A DNA stretch of 61,789 bases from DAOUAM01 sp034433305 (lineage in GTDB: Bacteria; Chloroflexota; Dehalococcoidia; Lucifugimonadales; DAOUAM01): NCBI GenBank assembly GCA_034433305.1, contig DAOUAM010000072.1:1-61789 (forward strand), given 5' to 3'. A program made the position numbers and the translations under genes. This document shows positions 51,503-60,020 of this stretch, in pieces (position 1 is the stretch's first letter; each line of letters starts with the position of its first letter). Below the pieces are notes generated by a model, which searched no databases, was not told the DNA's origin, and worked only from the letters and a program-made list of their open reading frames with translations.

Positions 51503-51559
51503 GTAGGGGCAACCCTCGTGGTTGCCCAAGGCCTGGGCAGGCACAAGGCCTGCCCCTAC
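51503..51559. repeat. 57-nt interspersed palindromic repeat, copy B
   Basis: Same length and fold as copy A at 30905-30961, with 52 of 57 bases equal. The arms GTAGGGG/CCCCTAC close two internal hairpins (GGGCAACC...GGTTGCCC and GGGCAGGC...GCCTGCCC). Confidence 0.8.
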
Positions 51560-51748
51560 AAGATGGCCTGCCAGCAGCGGACCCTCCAGGGAAATGGACT
51601 AGTTGGAGCAGATGGGTCTCAGACCAGCCCCTGCACACCGCCGTGTAGACGCAACTCAAAAACGCTATTAAGGAGTTTTCAGGCAGGCCAGACCTCGACA
51701 TCCGCCCTTCCGACGGCTTCGGGCCAAAGGCGGCGCAGACCTTCGCAC

Positions 51749-51778
51749 TTGAAAGCCCCTGTCTGCCGCTCTTATAAT
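51749..51778 (+). promoter_or_regulatory. Promoter of the ferredoxin gene
   Basis: TTGAAA (51749-51754), an 18-nt spacer, TATAAT (51773-51778). The leader is about 35 nt. Confidence 0.65.
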
Positions 51779-51819
51779 AGTGCTGCGACTGCAGATGCCT
51801 TCGGGAGGCCAGCGCAAGC

Positions 51820-52068
51820 ATGACCTACATCATCGCGGAGCCGTGCGTGGACGTGAAGGACGGGGCCTGCGTCGAGGTCTGCCCCGTGGACTGCATCTAC
51901 ACCACCGACGAGGAGCGGCAGTACTACATCAACCCCGACGAGTGCATAGACTGTGCCGCGTGCGAGCCGGTCTGCCCGGTAGTCGCCATCTTCGCCGAGG
52001 ATGATGTCCCTGAGCAGTGGCGGAGCTACATAGACAAGAACTACGCGTACTTCGGGCTGTCGCGATAG
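51820..52068 (+). CDS. Two-cluster (7Fe-type) ferredoxin
   Basis: 82 residues. The first cluster motif is C9-x7-C17-x3-C21-P with C25 (the 7Fe spacing, [3Fe-4S] capable). The second is C42-x2-C45-x2-C48-x3-C52-P for [4Fe-4S]. This is the FdxA type seen in aerobic actinobacteria and others, an electron carrier for oxidoreductases or P450s. It precedes aconitase, another Fe-S protein, by about 100 bases. Confidence 0.92.
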   Translation: MTYIIAEPCVDVKDGACVEVCPVDCIYTTDEERQYYINPDECIDCAACEPVCPVVAIFAEDDVPEQWRSYIDKNYAYFGLSR

Positions 52069-52169
52069 TCTGGATGCTACCCTGATTGACACCAACAGGC
52101 CCGGGCGGCGTACCATGTCGGCTCGGGCCTTGTTGCGCCCTGGATATTCTTGAGCAGGAGGAAGCAGGC

Positions 52170-54452
52170 TTGGTCACCATAGAGTCAACCCCTCAGTTCG
52201 TTACACAGGTCTATGACAGGATGCGACACACCCTCGATGCCGTCCGGGGCAGGCTGGGCAAGCCCATGACCCTGGCGGACAAGCTCCTGCTGTCCCACCT
52301 GGACGACCCCCGCAGCCAGGACCTGGAACCCGGGAAGAGCTTCCTCTTGCTCCGGCCCGACCGCGTGGCGCTCCAGGACGTGCTGGGCCAGACGGCCATG
52401 CTCCAGTTCATGCAGACGCGCCGCACCAGGACGGCGGTGCCCACCACCATCCACTGCGACCATCTCATCCAGGCCCGCGTGGAGGGCCAGGTTGACCTGC
52501 TCAACTCCCTGGAGGAGAACAAGGAGGTCTTCGACTTTCTGCGCTCCGCCGCGGCCAAGTACGGCGTCGGCTTCTGGGGGCCGGGCGCTGGTATCATCCA
52601 CCAGGTGGTCCTGGAGAACTACGCCTTCCCCGGCTGCATGATCATCGGAACCGACTCCCACACGCCCAACGCTGGCGGACTGGGCGCCTGCGCCGTGGGC
52701 GTCGGCGGCGCCGATGCCGTGGAGGTCATGGCCGGCCTGCCCTGGGAGCTCCTGTACCCTCGGCGCATCGGCGTGCTGCTCACCGGCAAGATGAGCGGCT
52801 GGACGGCCCCCAAGGACGTCATCCTGTACCTGGCCGGCGCGCTGACGGTGGAGGGCGGCACCAACGCCATCATCGAGTACTTCGGCCCTGGCACGCGCTC
52901 CATAAGCTGCACTGGCAAGGCTACCATCACCAACATGGGCGCCGAGCTGGGCGCCACCACGTCTGTCTTCCCCTACGATGAGCGCATGGCGACCTATCTG
53001 AAGGCCACCAACCGTGGCGAGCTGGCCAGGCTGGCCGACCAGCATGTGGCCATGCTGCGCCCCGACGAGGACGTGGAGGCCCACCCCGAGAAGTACTTCG
53101 ACCGCATCGTGGAGATCAACCTGTCCAGACTGGAGCCGCACGTGGTGGGGCCGCACACGCCAGACCGCGCCCGACCCATTTCCAAGCTAGCCGCCGAGGT
53201 GGGAGACGCCAGGAACAAGTTCATTGACCAGATTGACACGGCCCTCATCGGTAGCTGCACCAACTCCTCCTACGAGGACATGAGCCGCGCCGCCGACGTG
53301 GCCGAGCAGGCCCGCGCCCACGGCATCAAGTCAGCCGTGACGCTCATGGTCACCCCTGGCTCGGAGCAGATCCGCGCCACCATCGAGCGCGACGGCCAGA
53401 TGGAGTCGCTGAAGGGCATTAACGCCGTGGTGCTGGCCAACGCCTGCGGGCCGTGCATCGGCCAGTGGAAGCGCGAGAAGCTGCTGGATGGCGTGCCCAA
53501 CACCATCGTCACGTCTTATAACCGCAACTTCCCGCGCCGCAACGATGGCCGCTCCGAGACCATGAACTTCATCGCCAGCCCGGAGGTTGTCATAGCCCTG
53601 GCCCTGGCCGGCAGGCTGTCCTTCAACCCCCTGACAGACACCCTCACCGGCTCTGATGGCAAGTCCTTCAAGCTCCAGCCGCCCAGGCAAGCGCCCGAAG
53701 TCCCGCCGGGCGGCTTTACCCAGAGCAAGGGCGCCTATGTCGCGCCGCCCGAGGACGGCAGCAACATCGAGCTGGTCATCCGGCCCAACAGCGAGCGGCT
53801 CCAGAAGATGGAACCCTGGCCCGCCTGGGACGGCAAGGACTTCGTCCAGCTCCCGGTGCTCATCAAGGTCAAGGGCAAGTGCACCACCGACCACATCTCG
53901 CCGGCCGGCCCCTGGCTGCGCTACCGGGGCCACCTGGACAGGTTCAGCGATAACATGTTCATGGGCGCCATCAACGCCTACACCGGCGAGGCCGGCAAGG
54001 GCAAGAACCTGCTGACCGGCGAGCAGGGCCAGGCCATCTCCAGGATCGCCCGCTACTACAAGGCCCAGGGCCTGCGCTGGGTGGTCATAGGGGACAGCAA
54101 CTACGGCGAGGGCAGCAGCCGCGAGCATGCCGCCCTGTCGCCCAGGCTGCTGGGAGGCGCCGCCGTCATCGCCCGCAGCTTCGCCCGCATCCACGAGACC
54201 AACCTGAAGAAGCAGGGCCTCCTGGCGCTGACCTTCCGCGACCCCAGGGACTACGACAAGGTCCGGGAGGACGACCGCATAAGCCTGGTGGGCCTCAAGG
54301 ACATGGCGCCCAGCAAGCCGGTGACCTGCATCATCCACCACTCGGATGGCACGCAGGAGACCATCCTGCTGGATCACTCCTACAGCGCGTCCCAGCTCGA
54401 GTGGTTCAGGGTAGGCTCAGCGCTGAACCTCTTCCATCAGAAGACGGCCTAG
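52170..54452 (+). CDS. Aconitate hydratase (mitochondrial-type)
   Basis: 760 residues from TTG 52170, preceded by AGGAGG; no upstream ATG has a ribosome site. It interconverts citrate and isocitrate in the TCA cycle with a [4Fe-4S] cluster. Cluster Cys are C363 (IGSCTNSS), C426 and C429 (NACGPC). HCDHLI, GTDSHTPNAGGLG, and the swivel domain GDSNYGEGSSREHAA with the substrate Arg and Ser are intact. The length fits the ACO2 branch, not the ~900-residue AcnA. Confidence 0.92.
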   Translation: MVTIESTPQFVTQVYDRMRHTLDAVRGRLGKPMTLADKLLLSHLDDPRSQDLEPGKSFLLLRPDRVALQDVLGQTAMLQFMQTRRTRTAVPTTIHCDHLIQARVEGQVDLLNSLEENKEVFDFLRSAAAKYGVGFWGPGAGIIHQVVLENYAFPGCMIIGTDSHTPNAGGLGACAVGVGGADAVEVMAGLPWELLYPRRIGVLLTGKMSGWTAPKDVILYLAGALTVEGGTNAIIEYFGPGTRSISCTGKATITNMGAELGATTSVFPYDERMATYLKATNRGELARLADQHVAMLRPDEDVEAHPEKYFDRIVEINLSRLEPHVVGPHTPDRARPISKLAAEVGDARNKFIDQIDTALIGSCTNSSYEDMSRAADVAEQARAHGIKSAVTLMVTPGSEQIRATIERDGQMESLKGINAVVLANACGPCIGQWKREKLLDGVPNTIVTSYNRNFPRRNDGRSETMNFIASPEVVIALALAGRLSFNPLTDTLTGSDGKSFKLQPPRQAPEVPPGGFTQSKGAYVAPPEDGSNIELVIRPNSERLQKMEPWPAWDGKDFVQLPVLIKVKGKCTTDHISPAGPWLRYRGHLDRFSDNMFMGAINAYTGEAGKGKNLLTGEQGQAISRIARYYKAQGLRWVVIGDSNYGEGSSREHAALSPRLLGGAAVIARSFARIHETNLKKQGLLALTFRDPRDYDKVREDDRISLVGLKDMAPSKPVTCIIHHSDGTQETILLDHSYSASQLEWFRVGSALNLFHQKTA

Positions 54453-54475
54453 CCGGTACAGGTATAGGGCAAGAC

Positions 54476-54508
54476 AGCAGGGGCAGGTCAATTGGACCTG
54501 CCCCTGCT
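54476..54508. terminator. Hairpin between aconitase and aldo-keto reductase genes
   Basis: A perfect 14-bp stem (54476-54489 with 54495-54508) around a 5-nt loop, 24 bases after the aconitase stop. No T-run follows. Confidence 0.5.
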
Positions 54509-54620
54509 GCGTCTGCCATGTTGGAGGAACAGGGTATTTCGGCTATACTGCCACAAGGGCCGCGCGAAGCCTGGCAGAATGGCTCCGCCCGAGGCGATAG
54601 CAAGCAGACTGGAGGACCTC

Positions 54621-55595
54621 ATGGACCCGCTGGAGACCGTGGCAATTGGCAAGACGGATGTGCGCGTTACGCGGCTGGGGCTTGGAGGAGCGCCCCTGGC
54701 AAGCACTCCCCCGCCTCCTGATGGAGTGATGACCTCGGAGGCCGACGCCGTCGCCCTCATTCGCCGCGCCTACGAGCTGGGCATACGCTACTTCGACACA
54801 GCGCCCCTGTACGGCGTGGGCGAGAGCGAGAGGCGCTACGGCAAGGCCATCCGAGACTTCCCCAGGGACAGCTACGTCATTTCCACCAAGGTGGGCCGGG
54901 TCATCAAGCCCCTGGCGCCGGGCAGCCTCCAGTCCGGATGGGAGTTCGACTTCAGCCGGGAAGGCGCGGTGCGCTCCTTCCGGGACTCCCTTGACCGCCT
55001 GGGGCTGGAGCGCATTGACATCCTGCTCATTCACGACCCGGATGACCACTACACCCAGGCCCTTACCCAGACCTTCCCGGTGCTGATGGAGCTAAAGTCC
55101 AGAGGGCTGGTGAAGGCCATCGGCGCGGGCATGAACCAGTGGGAGATGGAGCTACGGTTTGCCCGGGAGGGCAACTTCGACTGCTTCCTGCTGGCAGGCC
55201 GCTACACGTTGCTGGACCAGTCCGGGCTGCCGGAGTTCCTGCCCTACTGCCAGAAGCGGGGCATAAGCATCATCGCTGGCGGGCCATATAACAGCGGCAT
55301 TCTGGCCTCTGACCTGGGGCCTTCAGCAACCTTTAACTATCGCGCGGCGCCGCCCCAGGTGCTGGAGAAGGCCCGGCGCATCAAAGCAGTCTGCGACCGC
55401 TACAAGGTGCCCCTTAAGGCCGCAGCCCTCCAGTTCATCCTGGCACACCCGGTAGTGGCAGCGGCCATACCCGGCGCCCGCTCCGTGGCCGAGGTGGAAG
55501 AAAACCTGCGCATGGCGTCCTTCCCTGTTCCAGGTGACCTCTGGACAGAGCTGCGGCGACAAAAGCTCATCGCCCCTGATGCGCCGACGCCGTGA
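54621..55595 (+). CDS. Aldo/keto reductase (aldose 1-dehydrogenase-like)
   Basis: 324 residues from ATG 54621, after GGAGGACCTC; another in-frame ATG (54579) lacks a ribosome site. The catalytic tetrad is visible: Asp and Tyr in YFDTAPLYG, Lys in ISTKVG, and His in LLIHDPD. VVAAAIPGARS sits in the cofactor-phosphate region. The sequence is nearest to D-threo-aldose/L-fucose 1-dehydrogenase and pyridoxal reductase types. Soluble NAD(P) enzyme. Confidence 0.87.
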   Translation: MDPLETVAIGKTDVRVTRLGLGGAPLASTPPPPDGVMTSEADAVALIRRAYELGIRYFDTAPLYGVGESERRYGKAIRDFPRDSYVISTKVGRVIKPLAPGSLQSGWEFDFSREGAVRSFRDSLDRLGLERIDILLIHDPDDHYTQALTQTFPVLMELKSRGLVKAIGAGMNQWEMELRFAREGNFDCFLLAGRYTLLDQSGLPEFLPYCQKRGISIIAGGPYNSGILASDLGPSATFNYRAAPPQVLEKARRIKAVCDRYKVPLKAAALQFILAHPVVAAAIPGARSVAEVEENLRMASFPVPGDLWTELRRQKLIAPDAPTP

Positions 55596-55715
55596 GGAAG
55601 GGGCAAGCGCCCTGGCCAGAGGCAAGGCGGGCTTGAGCAAGGCCCGCCAGTCAGACCAGATGGGACGGCAACAGCCGTCCCATTCAAAGGAGAGGAGAAT
55701 CGCGGCAGGGCCGGT

Positions 55716-56144
55716 CTAGTCGGGACTGGTGCCGACCCAACCTCCCTGAGAGATATCTATGACAACGCCGTCGGGGCCACAGTACTTGAGTTCCACGTTT
55801 CGGCCCCTGCGCGGACGCCCTGTGCCACCGTGCAGCCCGTTGTTTGGCTTGCCCAGCGGGTAGGAATTGGCGCGGCGCAGCCTGGCGTCGGCGACTGACA
55901 GGTCGTCCACCTGGAAGCCAATGTGGTGCAGGCCACTGTACTTGGCGCCAAACCTGTCCCCCGCCGCTTCATCGTTCTTGAAGCGCAGTATGGCCAGGTT
56001 GATGTGGCCGTCGCTGAGGTAGTACCCTTCCGCGTTCTCACTGTTGACTCTGCCGACTTCCTGAAGATCGAAGACCTGCTTGTAGAAATTCGCGGTCTTT
56101 TCTGGCTCTTGGGTTGCTATGGCAATGTGCTTGATTTTGGCCAT
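55716..56144 (-). CDS. VOC (glyoxalase/bleomycin resistance) family protein
   Basis: 142 residues from ATG 56144, after GAGGAGAG. Two beta-alpha-beta-beta-beta units: IKHIAIATQEPEKTANFYKQVFDL with a metal His, and LHHIGFQVDDL with another, then NVELKYCGPDGVVIDIS with the acidic ligand. Family members are metal-dependent isomerases, epimerases or dioxygenases. Function undetermined. A perfectly spaced promoter lies upstream. Confidence 0.85.
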   Translation of the reverse strand: MAKIKHIAIATQEPEKTANFYKQVFDLQEVGRVNSENAEGYYLSDGHINLAILRFKNDEAAGDRFGAKYSGLHHIGFQVDDLSVADARLRRANSYPLGKPNNGLHGGTGRPRRGRNVELKYCGPDGVVIDISQGGWVGTSPD

Positions 56145-56184
56145 GGTCTCTCCTCTGGGCCAGGAAGTCAGGGAAATTGCCAAC

Positions 56185-56213
56185 AATATACGGGCCGCCC
56201 CTGGGGCTGTCAA
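56185..56213 (-). promoter_or_regulatory. Consensus promoter of the VOC gene
   Basis: The minus strand reads TTGACA (56213-56208), a 17-nt spacer, TATATT (56190-56185). The leader is about 34 nt. Confidence 0.75.
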
Positions 56214-56296
56214 TCACCGGATTATTCAAAGCCTAATATAGTTATAAACGCCCTTGAGGGGCGCCACGCTTGGCCCCGAGAGTGGGGCGGGCTGGT

Positions 56297-56325
56297 TTGA
56301 CCGGCCCTTGACTAAAAGGTACGAT
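56297..56325 (+). promoter_or_regulatory. Promoter of the PrsW gene
   Basis: TTGACC (56297-56302), a 17-nt spacer, TACGAT (56320-56325). The start codon is about 68 bases after the -10. Confidence 0.55.
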
Positions 56326-56393
56326 ACTGACAGGACGCGCTTCCCGGTCGCCCGGGCCATGGCGCGGGTGCTGTCGCGTCAGGCTGCTCTGCC

Positions 56394-57272
56394 ATGAATA
56401 TCCTGTCTTTCATACTGCTGGCCCTGGCGCCAGGCGTGTTCTGGCTATGGTTCTTTGCCCGCCGCGATGTATACCAGCCTGAGCCGTTGAGACTCATCGC
56501 ACTTACTTTCTTCCTGGGGATGGTGTCCACGGTGCCGGCCTTGCTGCTGGAGGCGCTGTTCCTGGGCAACTCGTCAGCCACTGGCGGCATACTTGACCCG
56601 ACGTCCCTGGCTGTTACCATGCTTTTTGTGGTCGGCCCAGTGGAGGAGACGGTAAAGTTTGCATCGGTGCGCCTGGGGCCATTCCGCAGCAGGTACTTCG
56701 ATGAGCCGGCCGATGGCCTGGTGTACAGCGCCGCTGCCAGCCTGGGCTTCGCCTCAGTGGAGAACCTGGGCTACATCCTCACCTTTGGCCCGGCTGTCAT
56801 GCTGGTGAGGGCGCCCCTCAGCACGCTGGCCCACGTGGTCTTTGGCAGCATCTGGGGCTACGCCCTGGGGGTGCAGGCCCAGCCCCGGCCCGGCGGTGCG
56901 CTGATGGTCCTGGCCGCCCTGTCGGTGGCCGCGGCGGTACACGGCCTGTTCAACGTCGGGGTGTTCTCCTATCCGGTGCTGTCCCTGCTGCTGCTGGTCA
57001 TTGGAGTAAGCTGGACGCTGGGCCGGTTCCGCTGGGCACAGCGGGTCTCTCCCTTCCGCTTCTGGAGGGACACTCCCGTGGTCGAGTGCCAGCGGTGCCA
57101 TCGCCTGTTCCTGGTGACGCGGCGCTTCTGCCGTTTCTGTGGCTCACCGACGCCGCCACCGGGGGAGCGCGGCGACCTGTTCTGCGGGCACTGCGGCACC
57201 CGGAACGCGCCGGACGCGTCCCAATGCGCGGCCTGCGGCAACAAGTTCAGCCTTCCTCCATTGGACTGCTGA
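56394..57272 (+). CDS. PrsW-family intramembrane protease with C-terminal zinc ribbons
   Basis: 292 residues. About seven membrane helices in residues 1-215 carry the PrsW motifs: E84-E85-x-x-K88 (VEETVKF), FASVEN, and His-containing helices (TLAHVVFGSIWG; AAVHGLFNVG). The soluble tail holds two zinc ribbons: CQRCHRLF...CRFCG and CGHCGTRN...CAACG. PrsW proteases cleave anti-sigma factors or other membrane proteins; the ribbons may recruit a partner. No sigma factor gene is adjacent. Confidence 0.85.
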   Translation: MNILSFILLALAPGVFWLWFFARRDVYQPEPLRLIALTFFLGMVSTVPALLLEALFLGNSSATGGILDPTSLAVTMLFVVGPVEETVKFASVRLGPFRSRYFDEPADGLVYSAAASLGFASVENLGYILTFGPAVMLVRAPLSTLAHVVFGSIWGYALGVQAQPRPGGALMVLAALSVAAAVHGLFNVGVFSYPVLSLLLLVIGVSWTLGRFRWAQRVSPFRFWRDTPVVECQRCHRLFLVTRRFCRFCGSPTPPPGERGDLFCGHCGTRNAPDASQCAACGNKFSLPPLDC

Positions 57273-57389
57273 CAGGGCCTTTACGTCCCCACCACCCGCC
57301 CCACGGCCCGCCAGGGCGCCTGGCCCAGGTGCAAGCTGTTGCCGCTGCAACTTCAGCGTGTTACTATAAGACTTGACTCAGGCTTGAGG

Positions 57390-57698
57390 GTGAACACCTT
57401 GAGCGCCCCAGAAATCATCGGAATGATCCGGGACATCATCATCATATCGGTGTTGCTGGTGGTGCTTCTGGTGGTGCTCCTCGTTTATCTGAAGGTTTCC
57501 TCTATCCTCAACTCTGTCAAGCGTACCATGAGGAATGCGGAGGACGTGGCCTCAATCGTGCTTAACAGGATTGCCAGGCCCGCGGCTGCCGGGTCGGGTG
57601 TGGCCTTTGGTGCAGGGAAGGTAGCGGCGTTCCTCGCCGGCCTGACAGGTCGGCAGCAGCGCCGAAGCCGAAAAGGAGGAGACAAGGATGGCCAGTAA
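57390..57698 (+). CDS. Small membrane protein (DUF948-like) preceding YtxH
   Basis: About 102 residues. The start is GTG 57390 or TTG 57399, the latter spaced well from GAGGGTG. One long hydrophobic helix (DIIIISVLLVVLLVVLLVYLKV) is followed by an amphipathic helix (SSILNSVKRTMRNAEDVASIV) and a basic tail. This fits DUF948/YtxG-type partners of YtxH. Its stop overlaps the start of the YtxH gene by 11 bases, so the two are co-translated. Confidence 0.7.
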   Translation: MNTLSAPEIIGMIRDIIIISVLLVVLLVVLLVYLKVSSILNSVKRTMRNAEDVASIVLNRIARPAAAGSGVAFGAGKVAAFLAGLTGRQQRRSRKGGDKDGQ

Positions 57699-58086
57699 TC
57701 ACGAGCATTATTACCACGAGCACAACGGTGGAGGCTCCTTTGTAACAGGCTTCATCATTGGCGGGATAGTGGGCGCGGTGGTGGGCATACTGCTGGCTCC
57801 CAAGTCGGGTTCCGAGATGCGGGCAGACCTGGCACGGCGGAGCGAGTCCTGGAGGGCGCGAGCCGAGGAGATGGCCGCCATGGTGCGGGAGCGCATGGGC
57901 CCAGCCATGGAAGGCGCCCGCGAGCGCCTCGGCCCCGCTGTGGAGGGCATGCGCGAGCGTATCGGCCCGGTGGCCGAGCGCATGGGGTCCCGCTTCGGGC
58001 GCGCCCAGGAGCAGGCCACAGAGACCAACGGTGACATGAGGGTAAGCCCCGAAGAGCCTCCGACCGGCACCATGCGCGGCGAGTAA
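57688..58086 (+). CDS. YtxH-domain protein
   Basis: 132 residues. A His-rich N-terminus (NHEHYYHEHNGGG) is followed by the YtxH helix FVTGFIIGGIVGAVVGILLAPKSGSEMR. Then come three 11-residue amphipathic repeats of the type RERxGPAxEGx (about 68-100), as in apolipoprotein/LEA-like helices. Likely membrane-attached stress protein. ATG 57688 follows AGGAGGAGAC inside the preceding gene. Confidence 0.82.
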   Translation: MASNHEHYYHEHNGGGSFVTGFIIGGIVGAVVGILLAPKSGSEMRADLARRSESWRARAEEMAAMVRERMGPAMEGARERLGPAVEGMRERIGPVAERMGSRFGRAQEQATETNGDMRVSPEEPPTGTMRGE

Positions 58087-58137
58087 GCCCGGTCATCTAT
58101 CAGGCGCCACTGCCGGCCCAGAGCCGTGGCCTTGCAC

Positions 58138-58166
58138 GATGGCCCGACTGAGGAAGTCGGGCCATC
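58138..58166 (+). terminator. Rho-independent terminator after the YtxH gene
   Basis: A perfect 12-bp stem (58138-58149 with 58155-58166), 5-nt loop, then tgctttct, 51 bases after the stop codon. Confidence 0.65.
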
Positions 58167-58334
58167 TGCTTTCTGGCGCACCCGCACGCCTCTGGGCCGG
58201 TTGTGCTGGCTAGATAGCGAGGGCGGGTGGGTGGGACCGACAGGCGCTGCCTCACGGTGCCTGCCCAGGCCTTCAGCAGGCCAGAAGGTATTGCAGACGT
58301 GTCTGGCCAGTACACCTGTCAGGTGAGGGTGGGG

Positions 58335-59180
58335 CTACTTGGCGTCGTTGAGGTGGGCCGTGTACCTGGGGTAGGAGCCGAATATCTTGAGCATGGAGAC
58401 CTGCCTCCTGACCCCCTCCAGAGCTTCCTGCACTATCCTGTCCAGCCGGTGGCCTTCCAGGTCTATCAGGAAGATGTAGCGGCCCAAGCTCTGCTTGGTG
58501 GGCCTGGACTCGATCTTGGCCAGGTTTATGCGCCGCTGCGCGAACTCCCCGAGCACGTTGTACAGAATGCCCGGAGCGTCCACGTCGAAAGAGAAGCAAA
58601 GAGAGGTCTTGTCCGAGCCTGTAGGCCCGTGGTCCGTCGTCGCCAGGACTACGAAGCGGGTCATATTGTTGTGGTTGTCCTCGATGCCTCGGGCCAACAC
58701 CTGGACGCTGTAAAGCTCAGCGGCGCGCTGGCTGGCGATGGCGGCGGCAGTCACCTGGCTCTTTTTCATCTCCTCCACGGCCAGCGCGTTGCTAAGGGAT
58801 GCCACCAGCTCCGCTCCGGCGAAGTGCTTGCGCAGGAAGGCCCGGCACTGGGCCAGCGACTGGGGATGAGAGTAGATGACGCGGATATCCTCGGCCCTGG
58901 TGCCGGGCCGCGCCAGCAGGCAGTGGTGAATGGGCAGCACAAGCTCGTGCTTGATGAACAGGGTGGACTCGTGGATGAGCAGGTCCAGCGTGAATGTCAC
59001 AGAGCCTTCCAGGCTGTTCTCGATGGGCACGATTCCCTCGTCGGCCCGGCCTGAGTCCACGGCAGAGGCTACATCGGGTATGGAGGTACATGGCAGCAGC
59101 GTGGCCTCCGGGTCGTAGGTCAGGGCCGCCTGCTCAGTGTACGTGCCCGCCGGCCCCAGGTACGCCAGCCTCTTGCTCAT
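58335..59180 (-). CDS. pheA: Prephenate dehydratase
   Basis: 281 residues from ATG 59180. Makes phenylpyruvate for phenylalanine synthesis. The PDT domain has YLGPAGTYTEQAA, GIVPIENSLEGSVTFTLDLL, and the catalytic NMTRF (Thr near 178). A C-terminal ACT domain follows (LCFSFDVDAPGILYNVLGEFAQRRINLAKIESRP); its ESRP motif binds phenylalanine for feedback inhibition. No chorismate mutase domain is attached. Ribosome site GAGGG. Confidence 0.92.
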   Translation of the reverse strand: MSKRLAYLGPAGTYTEQAALTYDPEATLLPCTSIPDVASAVDSGRADEGIVPIENSLEGSVTFTLDLLIHESTLFIKHELVLPIHHCLLARPGTRAEDIRVIYSHPQSLAQCRAFLRKHFAGAELVASLSNALAVEEMKKSQVTAAAIASQRAAELYSVQVLARGIEDNHNNMTRFVVLATTDHGPTGSDKTSLCFSFDVDAPGILYNVLGEFAQRRINLAKIESRPTKQSLGRYIFLIDLEGHRLDRIVQEALEGVRRQVSMLKIFGSYPRYTAHLNDAK

Positions 59181-59298
59181 TCCATACCCTCGAAGCTTCG
59201 ATGTTGCACTGCCTCCGATTTTCCCCCTCCGGCGGCTCCGTGGCAAGTAGTTTGCACACCGGCAAGCCTGGCACCAGGGGAATCGGCGCGCGCCGGGG

Positions 59299-59955
59299 CT
59301 AGGTCACCAGCCGGTCCAGCAGCTCGTCCTTGCCGGCCAGGATCAGCAGGTCGCCGGCCTGGATGCGCTCCTCGGTGTCCGGGTTCAGGGTGATGTCCTT
59401 GCCCCGCTGGATTGCCAGCACGGCCAGCCCCTGCCTGTCCCTGGGATAGGAAAAGCCCAGCTCCTTGAGGCTCATGTTGACGAAGCGCCTGGGTACTCTG
59501 ACCTTGCTGATTCCGAAGTTGGGGATAAGCTCCAGGTACTCCTGTACGTGGGGGTTGAACAGGTTGTGGGCCAGGCGCACGCCCATCTCGGCCTCGGCAT
59601 GCACAACCCTGTCCACGCCGATGCGCTCCAGGGTGTTGCCGTGGAGGGCGTTGCGGGCGCGAGAGATGACGTAGGGCACGCCCAGGGTCTTTAGCAGCAC
59701 TGAGGCCATGATGCTGGACACTATGTCAGAGCCTATGGCCACTATGGCCACGTCATAGTCTGGCACGCCCAGTTCCTTGAGGACGGCCTCATTGGTGGCG
59801 TCGCCAGTCACCGGATAGGTGACCTGTCCCATCATGCTCTGGACACGCGATTCGTTGGTGTCCAGGGCCAGTACGTCGTGGCCGAGATTATAGAGAGTCC
59901 TGGCTACACTCGACCCGAAGCGTCCCAGCCCTATCACCACCACCTGTCTCTTCAT
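59299..59955 (-). CDS. ktrA: Potassium uptake regulatory subunit (TrkA/KtrA type)
   Basis: 218 residues from ATG 59955, after AGGAGG. The RCK-N domain shows VVVIGLGRFGSSVARTLYNLG with D at the end of beta-2 (LALD), then GDATNEAVL. A hinge and the RCK-C domain (PRRFVNMSLKELGF...) with GDLLILAGKDELL follow. It binds nucleotide and gates the membrane partner encoded just upstream (65-base gap, same strand). Confidence 0.9.
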   Translation of the reverse strand: MKRQVVVIGLGRFGSSVARTLYNLGHDVLALDTNESRVQSMMGQVTYPVTGDATNEAVLKELGVPDYDVAIVAIGSDIVSSIMASVLLKTLGVPYVISRARNALHGNTLERIGVDRVVHAEAEMGVRLAHNLFNPHVQEYLELIPNFGISKVRVPRRFVNMSLKELGFSYPRDRQGLAVLAIQRGKDITLNPDTEERIQAGDLLILAGKDELLDRLVT

Positions 59956-60020
59956 ATAGCTGCCTCCTGGACACCCTGCACAGGCCCCAGGCCTGTCCAT
60001 GGGCGCAGGCCCATCTGGTG

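Larger units (their letters stand above)
51419..51819. other. Intergenic region with a repeat and the ferredoxin promoter
   Basis: 401 bases. It holds 57-nt repeat copy B (51503-51559) and a promoter at 51749-51778. Nothing else was recognised. Confidence 0.55.

Noticed and set aside
52086..52169. Upstream extension of aconitase by 28 codons
   Set aside because: No ribosome site precedes 52086 and the residues (Pro/Cys-rich) do not look like aconitase, whereas TTG 52170 has AGGAGG at the right distance.
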